Below are positions 46,082-55,745 of a stretch of DNA of 64,000 bases, one piece after another. Numbering within the stretch: the stretch's first letter is position 1; the number at the start of each line of letters is the position of its first letter. A program made the translations under genes and the position numbers. Origin of the DNA: Micromonospora sediminimaris (GTDB lineage: Bacteria; Actinomycetota; Actinomycetes; Mycobacteriales; Micromonosporaceae); NCBI GenBank assembly GCA_900112325.1, contig FOLJ01000008.1, forward strand, positions 1 to 64,000, read 5' to 3'. Below the pieces are notes generated by a model. The model was given only the letters and a program-made list of their open reading frames with translations, made no database searches and was not told the origin of the DNA.

Positions 46082-46942
46082 ATGGTCACCACCCCGCGTA
46101 CCCTCGCCTTCGCCTCCGCAGCGGCCGTCCTGCTCGCGGCCAGCGCCTGCACGCCGCAGGCCCAGCCGGCGCCCATGCCGACCGTGTCGATGCCGTGCGC
46201 CAAGGACAGCCTGCCCACCGAGACTGCGGGCAAGCTCACCATCGCCACCGGTGCGGCGGTCCGCCAGCCGTGGTTCGTCGACGACAAGCCGGACAACGGT
46301 CAGGGTTTCGAGTCCGCCGTGGCCTACGCGGTGGCCGAACAGCTCGGCTACGCCCGCGACGACGTCACCTGGACACGGGTGGGGTCTGAGGCCGCTGTCG
46401 CCCCCGGGCCGAAGACCTTCGACTTCGGCATCGACCAGTTCTCGATCAGCGACGAGGGCAAGCAGGCGGTCGACTTCTCCGCGCCGTACCACCTGGTCCG
46501 GCAGGCGGTGATCACGCTGAAGTCCGCCGAGATCGCCGGCGGGGCCGCGCTGGCCGAACTGCGTGACGCCCGGCTCGGCGCCCAGGCCGGCACGACCGGC
46601 CACCAGGCCATCACCGATCTGGTGCGGCCGAGCTCCGAACCGCGGACCTACAAATCCCGCGACGAGGCCACCAAGGCGCTACGGAGCGGGCGGATCGATG
46701 GCCTGGTGGTGGATCTGCCCACCGCGTTCACAATCGCCGGGACGGAGATCGACGACGCGGTGATCGTCGGACAGCTACCCCAGGTGGGCAGCCCGGAGGC
46801 GTTCGGACTGCTGCTGGAGAAGGACTCGCCACTCACCGGTTGCGTCAGCGCGACGGTCGGACAGCTCGCCTCCGAGGGCGTCCTCAAGCAGTTGGAGGAG
46901 CGGTGGCTCGCCCAGGAAGCGGGAGCGCCCGAACTCACGTGA
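46082..46942 (+). CDS. Family 3 extracellular solute-binding lipoprotein
   Basis: 286 residues. A lipoprotein signal (FASAAAVLLAASAC, lipobox at about residues 19-22) precedes a periplasmic-type type II binding domain with PWFVDD, SAVAYAVAEQLGY, FDFGIDQFSISDEGKQAVDFSAPY and AQAGTTGHQAI. These match amino-acid/glutamate binding components of polar amino-acid ABC transporters. No permease or ATPase gene is adjacent, so it is an orphan receptor in this window. Confidence 0.9.
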   Translation: MVTTPRTLAFASAAAVLLAASACTPQAQPAPMPTVSMPCAKDSLPTETAGKLTIATGAAVRQPWFVDDKPDNGQGFESAVAYAVAEQLGYARDDVTWTRVGSEAAVAPGPKTFDFGIDQFSISDEGKQAVDFSAPYHLVRQAVITLKSAEIAGGAALAELRDARLGAQAGTTGHQAITDLVRPSSEPRTYKSRDEATKALRSGRIDGLVVDLPTAFTIAGTEIDDAVIVGQLPQVGSPEAFGLLLEKDSPLTGCVSATVGQLASEGVLKQLEERWLAQEAGAPELT

Positions 46943-47049
46943 GCACGGTCGAAGCCGGTTTCCGACTGTTCGGAAGAGGACTGGTCGATGCTGGTCGCCG
47001 ACTGATGGACGCATCCTGAGGCGACAGCCCCTCGTCGCCGGGAGACCCC

Positions 47050-47703
47050 ATGATCTGGATCATCGAGAGCAAGAGCAAGATCAGCCGCGAGTTCGCGGCC
47101 GACGTCAAGCGCCTCCGGGCGAACAAGGCGGTGGCGCAGCACGTCACCCGGGCCGTGCTGAACAGCACGATCGCCGAGATGCAGACCCCGCTGAAGCCGG
47201 CGCTCAAGCCCGGCGAGCCGGTCCTGATCCTCGCCCACTCCGGCTACGACATCGATCCCCGGTCCGGGCAGGAGGCACCGTGGATCGGCGGACGGTGGCT
47301 GGACGAGTTCGCCCAGGACCTGGCCGCGAAGTTCACCCCGGCCGGGATCAGCGGCCACACCCTGTGGTTCCTCGTCTGCCACACCGGACACGACATCAGC
47401 GCGCTGGCCAACCACCTGGTCACCGCCGGCGTGGACAACGTGACGATCTACCTGCCGAAGAACTTCATGTACGTCAGCAAGACCGGCATCCCGCACGTGC
47501 TGCTCAGTGACGCCGACCTGGACGACGTGAACCGGGACGTCGCCCGGTGCGACAGCGACTACTGGAGCATCCAGGGCTCGCAGGCCACCGGCAGCTACTG
47601 GGCCGGCTGCTCGATCAGTGGTCAGACCGTCACCCCGCTGTCCTCAGCGGCGGTCGAGCAGGCCGTCCAGGCACAGTTCGATCCGAACGAGGAGGAGAGC
47701 TGA
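47050..47703 (+). CDS. Unknown protein with a His/Cys dyad pattern
   Basis: 217 residues, no signal peptide or membrane helix. Two hydrophobic strands each end in a potentially catalytic residue: PVLILAHSGYD (His near residue 63) and TLWFLVCHTGHD (Cys near 116). This spacing and strand-His-Gly/strand-Cys arrangement is what clan CD cysteine peptidases (caspase, CHAT, C80 groups) show, but I cannot assign a family. The gene stands alone with GGAG upstream of ATG 47050, convergent with ribH. Confidence 0.7.
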   Translation: MIWIIESKSKISREFAADVKRLRANKAVAQHVTRAVLNSTIAEMQTPLKPALKPGEPVLILAHSGYDIDPRSGQEAPWIGGRWLDEFAQDLAAKFTPAGISGHTLWFLVCHTGHDISALANHLVTAGVDNVTIYLPKNFMYVSKTGIPHVLLSDADLDDVNRDVARCDSDYWSIQGSQATGSYWAGCSISGQTVTPLSSAAVEQAVQAQFDPNEEES

Positions 47704-47722
47704 ACCGCCGACGCCGCAACCG

Positions 47723-48223
47723 TCAGGCGCCGAAACCGACAGGGTAGTTGCCGGCGGCGGCGGTCTGGCGGATGGCGAGGGCGGCGTCGAGGGCGGCCAC
47801 CGTCGACGACCAGCCCTTGTCCTCGGCGGAGTCGGGCAGGCCGGCACGGTCGCGGGCCTGCTCGATGGTGTCGACGGTGAGCACGCCGTGGGCGACCGGC
47901 TTGCCCTCGTCCAGGGCGACCCGGGTCAGGCCGTCGGTGACCGAGCGGCAGACGTAGTCGAAGTGGGCGGTGGCACCGCGTACCACCACTCCGAGGGCGA
48001 CCACCACGTCACAGCGTCGGGCCAGGGCCTGCGCCACCACGGGCAACTCCACCGAGCCGGCCACCCGGGCCACCACCGCCCGCGCACCGCACGCCTGCGC
48101 GGCGGCGACCGCCCGGTCGAGCATGTGGTCGGTCAGGTCACCGTGCCAGCGCGCGGCGACCACACCGACGGTCATCCCGGCCGCGTCCACCGGAGCCGTA
48201 CCCGGCTCCCCGAAACCCGCCAT
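47723..48223 (-). CDS. ribH: 6,7-dimethyl-8-ribityllumazine synthase
   Basis: The penultimate riboflavin step. 166 residues with the family landmarks VARVAGSVELP, VALGVVVRGATAHFDYVC (catalytic His) and GVLTVDTIEQA. It is the last gene of the rib operon, 5 bp after ribBA. Confidence 0.96.
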   Translation of the reverse strand: MAGFGEPGTAPVDAAGMTVGVVAARWHGDLTDHMLDRAVAAAQACGARAVVARVAGSVELPVVAQALARRCDVVVALGVVVRGATAHFDYVCRSVTDGLTRVALDEGKPVAHGVLTVDTIEQARDRAGLPDSAEDKGWSSTVAALDAALAIRQTAAAGNYPVGFGA

Positions 48224-48228
48224 CTCTC

Positions 48229-49491
48229 CTACGCTCCGATCTCTCTGCCCGGCACCGTACGCCCCATCGGCGCTTCGGCCACCTCGTCAAGCTGGTCGAG
48301 CAGGTGACCCATCCGGTCCCGCTTGGTCCGCAGGTAACGTACGTTTTCCGGGTGCGGGCGCACCGGCAGCCCCTCGCGGCCGGTGACGGTCAGTCCGTAG
48401 CCCTCCAGCCCCGCCCGCTTGGCCGGGTTGTTGGTCAACAACCGCATCGAGCGGACCCCGAGGTCATAGAGGATCTGCGCGCCGGTGCCGTAGTCACGCG
48501 CGTCGGCCGGCAGGCCGAGGTCGAGGTTCGCGTCCACCGTGTCGCGGCCCTGGTCCTGCAACTGGTACGCCTGGAGCTTGTGCAGCAGCCCGATGCCACG
48601 CCCCTCATGACCGCGCACGTAGAGGACCACGCCCCGCCCCTCGCGGGCCACCCGGTCCAGGGCGGCGTTGAGCTGCGGCCCGCAGTCGCAGCGCACCGAC
48701 GAGAAGACGTCGCCGGTCAGGCACTCCGAGTGCACCCGGACCAGCACGTCACGGCCGTCGCCGATGTCGCCCATCACCAGCGCCACGTGCTCGGCCGAGT
48801 CGTACTCGCTGCGGTAACCCAGCGCCCGGAACACCCCGTGCTCGGTGGGCATCCGGGCGTCCGCGACCAGCTCGACCTGCTTCTCGGTGCGCCGCCGGTA
48901 GGCGATCAGATCCGCGATGGTGACCAGGGTCAGCGAGTGCTCGGCGCAGAACTTCTCCAGGTCCGGCAGCCGCATCATGGTGCCGTCGTCGTTGACCAGC
49001 TCGCAGAGCACCCCGGCCGGACGCAGCCCGGCCAGCCGGGTCAGGTCCACGGCCGCCTCGGTGTGCCCGGGGCGGCGCAGCACCCCACCCGGGCGGGCCC
49101 GCAGCGGCACCACGTGCCCCGGGCGGGCCAGGTCCGTCGGGCTGGTGGCCGGGTCGGCGAGCAGCCGGATGGTGTGCGCCCGGTCGGCCGCCGAGATGCC
49201 GGTGGTGACCCCTTCCCGGGCGTCGACTGTCACCGTGTACGCGGTCTGCCGCCGGTCCTGGTTGGTGTGGTGCATGGGCGGCAGGTCGAGCCGGTCGCAC
49301 TCGCTCTCGGTGAGCGGTACGCAGATGAAGCCCGAGGTGTGCCGCACCGTGAAGGCCAGCAGTTCCGGGGTGGCCAGCTCGGCCGCGAAGATCAGGTCGC
49401 CCTCGTTCTCCCGGTCGGCGTCGTCGACCACCACGACCGGACGGCCGGCGGCGATCTCGACCAGGGCCTGCTCGATGTCGGCGAAGGTCAT
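48229..49491 (-). CDS. ribBA: Bifunctional DHBP synthase / GTP cyclohydrolase II
   Basis: 420 residues. The N-terminal DHBP synthase domain carries [16 protein letters not shown] and the [20 protein letters not shown] segment. The C-terminal GTP cyclohydrolase II domain (from about residue 208) has the zinc ligands in [12 protein letters not shown] and [10 protein letters not shown]. It supplies both precursors of the lumazine ring. It overlaps ribE by 4 bp. Confidence 0.96.
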   Translation of the reverse strand: MTFADIEQALVEIAAGRPVVVVDDADRENEGDLIFAAELATPELLAFTVRHTSGFICVPLTESECDRLDLPPMHHTNQDRRQTAYTVTVDAREGVTTGISAADRAHTIRLLADPATSPTDLARPGHVVPLRARPGGVLRRPGHTEAAVDLTRLAGLRPAGVLCELVNDDGTMMRLPDLEKFCAEHSLTLVTIADLIAYRRRTEKQVELVADARMPTEHGVFRALGYRSEYDSAEHVALVMGDIGDGRDVLVRVHSECLTGDVFSSVRCDCGPQLNAALDRVAREGRGVVLYVRGHEGRGIGLLHKLQAYQLQDQGRDTVDANLDLGLPADARDYGTGAQILYDLGVRSMRLLTNNPAKRAGLEGYGLTVTGREGLPVRPHPENVRYLRTKRDRMGHLLDQLDEVAEAPMGRTVPGREIGA

Positions 49492-50108
49492 GCCGGCACC
49501 TCCGCTCCGTCGGCCGCGCGGCCGGCCAGCAGCCGCTCGACGTACTTGGCCAGCACGTCCATCTCCAGGTTGACCGGGTCACCAACCGACCGGGTGCCGA
49601 GCGTGGTCGCCGACAGGGTGGTGGGGATCAGGCCGACGGCGAACCAGTCGGGACCGACCTCCGCCACGGTCAGCGAGACCCCGTCGACGGTGATCGAGCC
49701 CTTCTCCACCACGTACCGGGACAGCGCGGCGGGCAACCGGAACCGGACCGTCTCCCAGCGCGGCGCCGGCTCGCGGGAAAGCACCTCACCCACGCCGTCG
49801 ACGTGCCCCTGCACCAGGTGACCGCCGAGGCGGCTGCCCAGCGTGGCGGCCCGCTCCAGGTTGACCCGGTCGCCGGTACGCAGTGCGCCCAGCGCCGAGC
49901 GGCGCAGCGTCTCGCCCATCACGTCGGCGGTGAACACCCCGCCGTCGACCTCGACGACGGTCAGGCAGACCCCGTTGACCGCGATCGAGTCGCCGTGCCG
50001 TGCGTCGGAGGTGACCAGTGGGCCACGGACCGCTACCAGAGACGAGTCCTCCGCCGTGGGGGTCACCCCGACGACCTCGCCCAGTTCCTCGACGATGCCG
50101 GTGAACAT
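49488..50108 (-). CDS. ribE: Riboflavin synthase alpha chain
   Basis: 206 residues made of two homologous lumazine-binding repeats. It starts [12 protein letters not shown] and contains [11 protein letters not shown] in the first repeat and [11 protein letters not shown] in the second. It dismutates two lumazines to riboflavin. It starts 2 bp after the ribD stop and overlaps ribBA by 4 bp. Confidence 0.96.
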   Translation of the reverse strand: MFTGIVEELGEVVGVTPTAEDSSLVAVRGPLVTSDARHGDSIAVNGVCLTVVEVDGGVFTADVMGETLRRSALGALRTGDRVNLERAATLGSRLGGHLVQGHVDGVGEVLSREPAPRWETVRFRLPAALSRYVVEKGSITVDGVSLTVAEVGPDWFAVGLIPTTLSATTLGTRSVGDPVNLEMDVLAKYVERLLAGRAADGAEVPA

Positions 50109-50110
50109 GC

Positions 50111-51172
50111 CTAGCCCTCCCTCTTCCGGGGCAGCGCGGTGATCCGCAGGTCGGGACCGACCTGCGTAACGTCGGTGAGTTCCAGGTCGATGGCCTCGGC
50201 GATGGTGGTCACACCCGCGTCGACAAGCGCGGCGGGCCCGGCCCCGAGCAGCCGGGGCGCGAGGTAGCCGACCACCCGGTCGACCAGGCCGGCGGCGAGG
50301 AACGCCCCGGCGAGCCGGGGCCCGCCCTCCAGCAGCACGGCCCGTACCCCACGGGTGTGCAGGGCGGCGAGCAGCGCCGGCAGGTCGACGCCACCGTCCG
50401 GGCCGGTGCCCACCTCCTCGGCGGTGGCCACCCAGGTGCGGGCGGCGCCGTCGCGGACCCGGGCGTCATCCGGGGTACGCCCGACCGAGTCGACCACCAC
50501 GCGCAGCGGCTGCCGGATGGCCAGGCTGCCGTCGCGCAGGTTGCGCACGGTGAGGCGGGGATCGTCGGCGAGGACCGTGCCGACCCCGACGACCACCGCG
50601 TCGACGGTGGCGCGCAGCGCGTGCACGTCCATCCGGGCCGCCTCGGACGTGATCCACATGCTGGTGCCGTCGGCCGCCGCGGAGCGGCCGTCCAGGGTCG
50701 CGGCGTACTTCCAGATCACGTACGGCCAGCCCCGGCGCATGGCGGTCAGCCAGGCCACGTTGCCGCTCTCCGCCTCGGCCTCGCGTACCCCCAGGTCGAC
50801 CCGGACCCCGGCGGCGCGCAACGTGGCGGCGCCGCCGGTGGCGACGGGATTGGGGTCCGGTACCGCGATGACGACCCGGGCCACCCCCGCCTGGACCAGC
50901 GCGGTGCTACAGGGGCTGGTGCGGCCGACGTGGTCGCAGGGTTCCAGGGTGACCACCGCCGTGCCGCCCTTGGCCCGCTGGCCGGCCTGGGCCAACGCGA
51001 CGATCTCGGCGTGCGGTCCCCCGGCGTACGCGTGGAAGCCCTCGCCCACCACCTCACCGTCGGCGTCGAGCAGCACGCAGCCGACGACCGGGTTGGGACT
51101 GGTGGTGCCGAGCCCGCGCGCCGCGAGTTCGATCGCGCGACGCATCGCCTCGTCCACGGAGACGCTTGCCAT
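50111..51172 (-). CDS. ribD: Riboflavin deaminase/reductase
   Basis: 353 residues. The N-terminal cytidine-deaminase-like domain has the zinc motif HAE and PCDHVGRTSPC. The C-terminal reductase domain has KYAATLDGRSAAADGTSMWIT and the LLEGGPRLAGAF segment. It is the first structural gene after the FMN riboswitch. ATG 51172 gives the normal N-terminus (DEAMRRAIELAARGLGTTSP). Confidence 0.95.
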   Translation of the reverse strand: MASVSVDEAMRRAIELAARGLGTTSPNPVVGCVLLDADGEVVGEGFHAYAGGPHAEIVALAQAGQRAKGGTAVVTLEPCDHVGRTSPCSTALVQAGVARVVIAVPDPNPVATGGAATLRAAGVRVDLGVREAEAESGNVAWLTAMRRGWPYVIWKYAATLDGRSAAADGTSMWITSEAARMDVHALRATVDAVVVGVGTVLADDPRLTVRNLRDGSLAIRQPLRVVVDSVGRTPDDARVRDGAARTWVATAEEVGTGPDGGVDLPALLAALHTRGVRAVLLEGGPRLAGAFLAAGLVDRVVGYLAPRLLGAGPAALVDAGVTTIAEAIDLELTDVTQVGPDLRITALPRKREG

Positions 51173-51325
51173 CGCCTGCCGCTGCCCTCTCGCTCGTACG
51201 CGCGGGCGGGGAGGTCGGCCGGGTGGCCACGGGCAGGCAGCGGAATCCGGGTACGGCACAGCCGCCCCGGCCGGGACGCGCGCACGCCGGAGCCCGGCGA
51301 GCCACACGGCTCCCTTCCGTCCCGC

Positions 51326-51487
51326 GCGCTGTCTCCCATCCGGACTGTCTGGGCGCGGACGAGCCGCCCCCAACCGTCGGCCCCGGATTCTCACCAGGTC
51401 CACCGGGCGGACGAACCGCTCCCGGGTCGCGGGCTTACCACGGTCGGACCGTGGATCACCGCCGGTTCGGAATTACACCGAGTCCCG
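51326..51487 (-). promoter_or_regulatory. FMN riboswitch (RFN element)
   Basis: On the minus strand the conserved RFN blocks appear in order: CGGTGTAATTCCGAACCGG, CGGCGGTGATCCACG, GGTGAGAATCCGG with GCCGACGGT, and finally AGTCCGGATGGGAGA. The element lies about 154 bases before ribD and should shut off the rib operon when FMN is plentiful. No U-tract terminator is seen between it and ribD, so control of translation or Rho access is possible. A TAAGACT -10-like box lies just upstream. Confidence 0.93.
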
Positions 51488-51553
51488 CCAGCGCGTGGTG
51501 GGTACTGAGCAAAGTCTTACACGTCCGGCGGGGCACCGGGCCACCCGGGCGAG

Positions 51554-52537
51554 CTACTTCACATGACGGTTACCGGGGTCGGCGACGCCGCGACGGCGAT
51601 CCACCGCCACGTACGAGCCGGGTTGGCTCTTGGCCACGGTCTTCATCTCGGAGGCGACGGTCATCGCCTCCAGCGGGTTGGTGATGCGCTTGTCGGCGTC
51701 GGAGATGGCGACCCCGATGGAGAGGGTGACCAGCGCCGCCCGACGGATGTTGCCCCGCCGGTCCTTCAACTCCACGTAGCCGCGTTCCCGGTCGGTGGGA
51801 TCGTAGAGGGCGTCCGCGGCCTTCTCGAAGTCCGACGACACCCGCAGGGTCAGTGGCCGTACCTGCTCGGGCGTGCACACGAAGACGAAGTCGTCACCGC
51901 CGACGTGGCCGAGGAAGGCCGGCGGCAGGGCCACCGCGACGACCGCCCGGTGCAGGCTGCGGGCCAGCGCGGAGATGAAGCCGTCGCCCCGGACGAACCC
52001 GTACCTGTCGTTGACGCTCTTGAACCGGTCGATGTCGATGTAGCCGACGGCGTAGTCCGCGCCGCCACGGACCCGGTCGGCGATCTCCCGGCGGATCCGG
52101 CTGTTGCCCGGCAGGCCGGTCAGCGGGGAGACCTCCCGGAACTCCTTGTTGCGCCGCAGCGTCGAGCTGACCCGGGCGACCAGCTCGGCATTGTCGAAGG
52201 GCTTGACCAGATAGTCGTCGGCCCCGGCGTTGAGCCCGTGGACCTTGTCCTGGGTCATCCCCTTGGCCGTCAGCATGATCACCGGCAGGGCGGCGGTCAT
52301 CGGGTCGGCGCGCAGTCGCCGGGTCAGTTCCAGCCCGTCCACCCGCGGCATCATCAGGTCGACCACGGCCAGGTCGGGCCGCTGGCGTTCGATCAGCTCC
52401 AACGCCTCCTGACCGTCGGCGGCGAGGATCACGTCGAAGCCCTGGAGACGCAGGTTGAACTCGACGAAGCGGGCGATGTCCTCGTCGTCGTCGACGACGA
52501 GGATCACGTCCTTGCGATCGTCGTCGGGGGTGTCCAC
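51554..52537 (-). CDS. Response regulator with GGDEF domain
   Basis: 327 residues: a receiver domain (about 10-125; LVVDDDED pocket, phospho-Asp in VVDLMMPRVDG, Lys in DDYLVKPFD) and a GGDEF diguanylate-cyclase domain (about 140-300). The active-site loop reads GGDDF, and YIDIDRFKSVNDRYGFVRGD is intact, so c-di-GMP synthesis is possible but not certain. No partner kinase is in the window. The GTG 52537 lies 1 bp after the rpe stop codon, so it is coupled to rpe. Confidence 0.9.
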   Translation of the reverse strand: MDTPDDDRKDVILVVDDDEDIARFVEFNLRLQGFDVILAADGQEALELIERQRPDLAVVDLMMPRVDGLELTRRLRADPMTAALPVIMLTAKGMTQDKVHGLNAGADDYLVKPFDNAELVARVSSTLRRNKEFREVSPLTGLPGNSRIRREIADRVRGGADYAVGYIDIDRFKSVNDRYGFVRGDGFISALARSLHRAVVAVALPPAFLGHVGGDDFVFVCTPEQVRPLTLRVSSDFEKAADALYDPTDRERGYVELKDRRGNIRRAALVTLSIGVAISDADKRITNPLEAMTVASEMKTVAKSQPGSYVAVDRRRGVADPGNRHVK

Positions 52538-52538
52538 G

Positions 52539-53219
52539 TCAGGCCCCGGCCGCCGCGCGTTCGGCCAGCCCGCGCAGCCGGCGTACCGCCTCGGCCGGGT
52601 CGTCGGCGCCGTAGACGGCGGTGCCGGCCACGAAGGCGTCGGCACCCGCCGCAGCCGCCTGCTCGATGGTGTCGGCGGCGATCCCGCCGTCGACCTCGAT
52701 GCGCAGCTCCAGGTGGCCGGCGTCGACATGGCGACGCGCGGTGCGGACCTTGTCCAACAACTGCGGGAGGAAGCGCTGCCCGCCGAACCCGGCCTTGATG
52801 GTCATGACCAGCAGCGTGTCGAAGCTGGGCAGCAGGTCGAGGTACGGCTCGATCGGGGTGTCCCGGTCGATCGCCAGCCCCGCCTTGGCACCGGCCGCCC
52901 GCAGGTCCCGGGCCAACGCCACCGGGTCGTCGCAGGCCTCGGCGTGGAACGTGACGTTGTACGCCCCCGCGTCGGCGTAGCCGGGCGCCCAACGCTTCGG
53001 GTCGGTGATCATCAGGTGCACGTCGAAGGGCAGCTTGGTGGCGGCCCGCAGGCTCTGCACCACGGGTAGCCCGATGGTCAGGTTCGGCACGAAGTGGTTG
53101 TCCATGACGTCAACGTGCAACCAGTCCGCGGCGTCCTCGACGGCACGGACCTCCTCGGCGAGACGGGAGAAATCGGCGGCGAGGATGCTGGGCGCGACGA
53201 TCGGCGGCGGTACGGTCAC
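52539..53219 (-). CDS. rpe: Ribulose-phosphate 3-epimerase
   Basis: A 226-residue TIM-barrel enzyme of the pentose phosphate pathway. Landmarks are [47 protein letters not shown] and IEVDGGI, including the metal-binding His and Asp residues. It links supply of ribulose 5-phosphate to riboflavin synthesis (a DHBP synthase substrate) by position, upstream on the same strand as ribD. GTG 53219 is the likely start. Confidence 0.96.
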   Translation of the reverse strand: MTVPPPIVAPSILAADFSRLAEEVRAVEDAADWLHVDVMDNHFVPNLTIGLPVVQSLRAATKLPFDVHLMITDPKRWAPGYADAGAYNVTFHAEACDDPVALARDLRAAGAKAGLAIDRDTPIEPYLDLLPSFDTLLVMTIKAGFGGQRFLPQLLDKVRTARRHVDAGHLELRIEVDGGIAADTIEQAAAAGADAFVAGTAVYGADDPAEAVRRLRGLAERAAAGA

Positions 53220-53464
53220 AGGGCCAGTGTACGAACGCGGCCAGCAGCCGCGGCAGCGTGCCAGCAACCGGGACACCCCGTGACCCGGAGGTGACCAATG
53301 GTGCAGAATGACCCCCTTCGAACCGATGAAACGGAATGAAGCTCAGCTTCCACTGGCCAGACGACCGATTCGCGGCAACACTCCATCGGGGACGGTGACG
53401 TATCGTGCAGGCCGGTGGGCGCGGGAGCCGGCAGCCGGGCGGCAGCTCCCGGAAAGGGCGGACG

Positions 53465-54352
53465 ATGCGACGGTGGCTCGCGGCACTGGCGCTGGCCAGT
53501 GTGGCTGCGATGGTGCTCAGCGGCTGCGTGCGGCCGGGTGGAACCGACGGCGATCTCACCGACGACTGGCAGACACTGCGGGCGCCGACCATGTTCGTGC
53601 CGGCCACCGACGCCTGCCTGCCCCGGATCACCGCGGTGGTCCAGGCGAGCACCTACGAGACCGTGGACTGCGCTCGCAACCATCTCGCCGAGGCAATCCA
53701 CGTCGGCACGTTCACCGACGCAGCCGCCGAGGGTGAACGCCCGGAACCGGGGTCGGCAGCCCTGCGTACCGCCCGCGCGGAGTGCGACCAGCGGGCGCGC
53801 CTGGTGCTCGGCGGTGACTGGCACACCGCCCGGTTGACGCTCAACATCTCGCTGCCGTCGGCACCGGCCTGGCGCGGCGGCGCCCGCTGGTTCCGCTGCG
53901 ACCTCAGCGAGACCGACAGCATCGACAACACCCGGCCGGTCAACCGCACCGGCAGCCTGCGCGGCGCACTGATCGGCGACTCACCGCTGGTGCACCGTTG
54001 CTTCGACCCGAAGCTCATCGGCGACAGCCTCAACTACATGGCCCCGGTGCTGTGCACCGAGCCGCACGGCGCCGAGTTCGTCGGTGTCTACGTCGAGCAG
54101 GACATGAGCTGGGAGCAGTTCGTCCGTTCGGCCGGCCAGGCCCACAAGCGGTGCATGGAGCTGATCGCCGCCTTCGCGGACGTGCCCAACAACGCCGACC
54201 TACCCTACCGCGCCGGATCCATCTTCTACCCGCCGTCACAGCGGGAATGGGAGGAGGGCGACCGGGGGGTGCGGTGCATCCTGTGGAGCGACGACCGCAA
54301 GCTCACCGGCTCGATGCGCGGCGTGGGCCCGCAGGGACTGCCTGTCACCTGA
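53465..54352 (+). CDS. Septum-formation-family lipoprotein, copy 1
   Basis: 295 residues. A lipoprotein signal peptide ends in the lipobox LSGC (Cys near residue 20). Multiple Cys and the DCARNHLAEAIHVG and CTEPHGAEFVG segments mark the septum-formation (PF13845-type) domain, in which a C-x-xPH-aE motif recurs twice. The domain's role is unproven; the protein is predicted to be anchored on the outer face of the membrane. A paralogue follows directly. Confidence 0.82.
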   Translation: MRRWLAALALASVAAMVLSGCVRPGGTDGDLTDDWQTLRAPTMFVPATDACLPRITAVVQASTYETVDCARNHLAEAIHVGTFTDAAAEGERPEPGSAALRTARAECDQRARLVLGGDWHTARLTLNISLPSAPAWRGGARWFRCDLSETDSIDNTRPVNRTGSLRGALIGDSPLVHRCFDPKLIGDSLNYMAPVLCTEPHGAEFVGVYVEQDMSWEQFVRSAGQAHKRCMELIAAFADVPNNADLPYRAGSIFYPPSQREWEEGDRGVRCILWSDDRKLTGSMRGVGPQGLPVT

Positions 54353-54439
54353 GTACGGTGCGGAAACGGCTCGAACGGTCGCCGAAGCCCGGTGCCGTAT
54401 GCTGCCGCTTCGACAGCGGGGAGCGGGAGGTCCACGGGG

Positions 54440-55324
54440 ATGCGACGATGGCTGACCGGAGTCGCCCTGGCGACCGTGGTGGCGCTGGCGGCGACCGGCT
54501 GCACCCGGCCGGCCGGCACCGATGGTGACCTGGTCGACGACTGGACGTCGATGAGCGCACCGGCGGTGTTCACGCCCGGCTCCGGCACCTGCCACGGGCA
54601 GCCGCAGGAGGTCGGCTACCTCAGCGCGTACGCACCGGTGGACTGCGCGCAGCCGCACCGGGCCGAAACCCTGCACGTCGGAGCGCTCACCGAAGCGACC
54701 GGGGCCCGACTGCCGACGGCCGGCAGCAAGGGAATGCGCGCCGCGTTCGGCGAATGCGACCGTGAGGTCCGCGAGACACTGGGCGGCGACTGGCGCGGCG
54801 CCCGGATCGGGCTCACCGTCGTCCTACCCTCGCCGCAGGCGTGGACCGGCGGCGCCCGGTGGTTCCGCTGCGACGTTCACGAGCTGCGCGGGCTCGACAC
54901 CCCGATACCGGTACGACGTACCGCCAGCCTGGCCGGTGCGCTGGACGGCTCGTCGTCGCTGCGGCACAGCTGCTTCAACGCCCGCACCGAGGGCGACGAG
55001 GTGACCGAGATGGTCGCCGTCAAGTGCACCGCGAAGCATCGGGCCGAGTTCGTGGGTCTGTGGCAGGCACCGGAGAGCAGCTGGTCGGAGTTCCTGGAAA
55101 ACCCGGGGCGGAGCCATCGAGGATGCCGCAGCGCCGTCGCCCGCTTCGCCAAGCTGCCGGACGACGGCAACCTCCAGTACCGGGTCGGCACCATCTTCTA
55201 CCACCCGTCCGAGGGCGAGTGGCGCAGCGGCAACCGGTCGGTGCAATGCTTCCTCTGGATGAGCGACCGCACCCTGACCCGATCGGTGAAGGGCGCCGGC
55301 ACCCGGGTCCTGCCCATCAACTGA
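54440..55324 (+). CDS. Septum-formation-family lipoprotein, copy 2
   Basis: 294 residues, clearly paralogous to the preceding gene across its whole length: the same start MRRWL, lipobox AATGC, GTDGDL.DDW after the Cys, DCAQPHRAETLHVG and CTAKHRAEFVGLW repeats, and ARWFRCDV. It arose by tandem duplication and the copies have diverged substantially. It is also predicted to be a membrane-anchored lipoprotein. A long C-rich, gene-free tract follows. Confidence 0.82.
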   Translation: MRRWLTGVALATVVALAATGCTRPAGTDGDLVDDWTSMSAPAVFTPGSGTCHGQPQEVGYLSAYAPVDCAQPHRAETLHVGALTEATGARLPTAGSKGMRAAFGECDREVRETLGGDWRGARIGLTVVLPSPQAWTGGARWFRCDVHELRGLDTPIPVRRTASLAGALDGSSSLRHSCFNARTEGDEVTEMVAVKCTAKHRAEFVGLWQAPESSWSEFLENPGRSHRGCRSAVARFAKLPDDGNLQYRVGTIFYHPSEGEWRSGNRSVQCFLWMSDRTLTRSVKGAGTRVLPIN

Positions 55325-55700
55325 CCCCAGCCCCAGCCCCAGCCCCAGCCCCACCCCCAGCCCCAGCCCCAGCCCCAGCGATGGTCGCCGGAACCGTCCC
55401 GGCCGTCCCGTCCCGTCCCGGCCCAGCCCCGGCCGCTCCGTCCCGGACCCAGCCCCCGCCGCTCCGTCCCGGCCCCGGCTCCGGCCGCCCCGCCGGCCCC
55501 AGCCGCTCCGTCCCCGCCCCGCCGGCCCCAGCCGCTCCGACCCCGCCCCGCCGGCCCCAGCCGCTCCGGCCCCGCCCCGCCGGCCCCAGCCGCTCCGTCC
55601 CCGCCCCGCCGGCCCCAGCTGCTCCGACCCCGCCCCGCCGGCCCCAGCTGCTCCGACCCCGCCCCGCCGGCCCCGGCCGCCCCGGCCCGTCGCCCGCGAG
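55325..55700 (+). repeat. C-rich tandem-repeat tract
   Basis: The tract opens with about nine CCCCAG hexamers (55325-55380). It then contains six copies of a 29-bp unit (about 55490-55676) built on CCGCTCCG followed by CCCCGCCCCGCCGGCCCCAG, with one variable base per unit. The + strand is strongly C over G. No coding signal is credible here. Confidence 0.9.
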
Positions 55701-55745
55701 ATCTTGGACAGTTTCCGTTAGCGACTAACGGAAACTGTCCAAGAT
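55701..55745. terminator. Perfect 21-bp-stem palindrome
   Basis: 21 bp (55701-55721), a 3-base loop and the exact complement (55725-55745). It lies between the convergent lipoprotein and DUF397 genes and can terminate both. It contains a TTTCCGTTAG/CTAACGGAAA core and shares ACAGTTTCC with the hairpin at 21835-21894. Confidence 0.7.

Noticed and set aside
55490..55676. Six regular 29-bp repeats that could suggest a CRISPR array
   Set aside because: The units are contiguous with no spacers and no cas genes are near; they are a simple tandem repeat.
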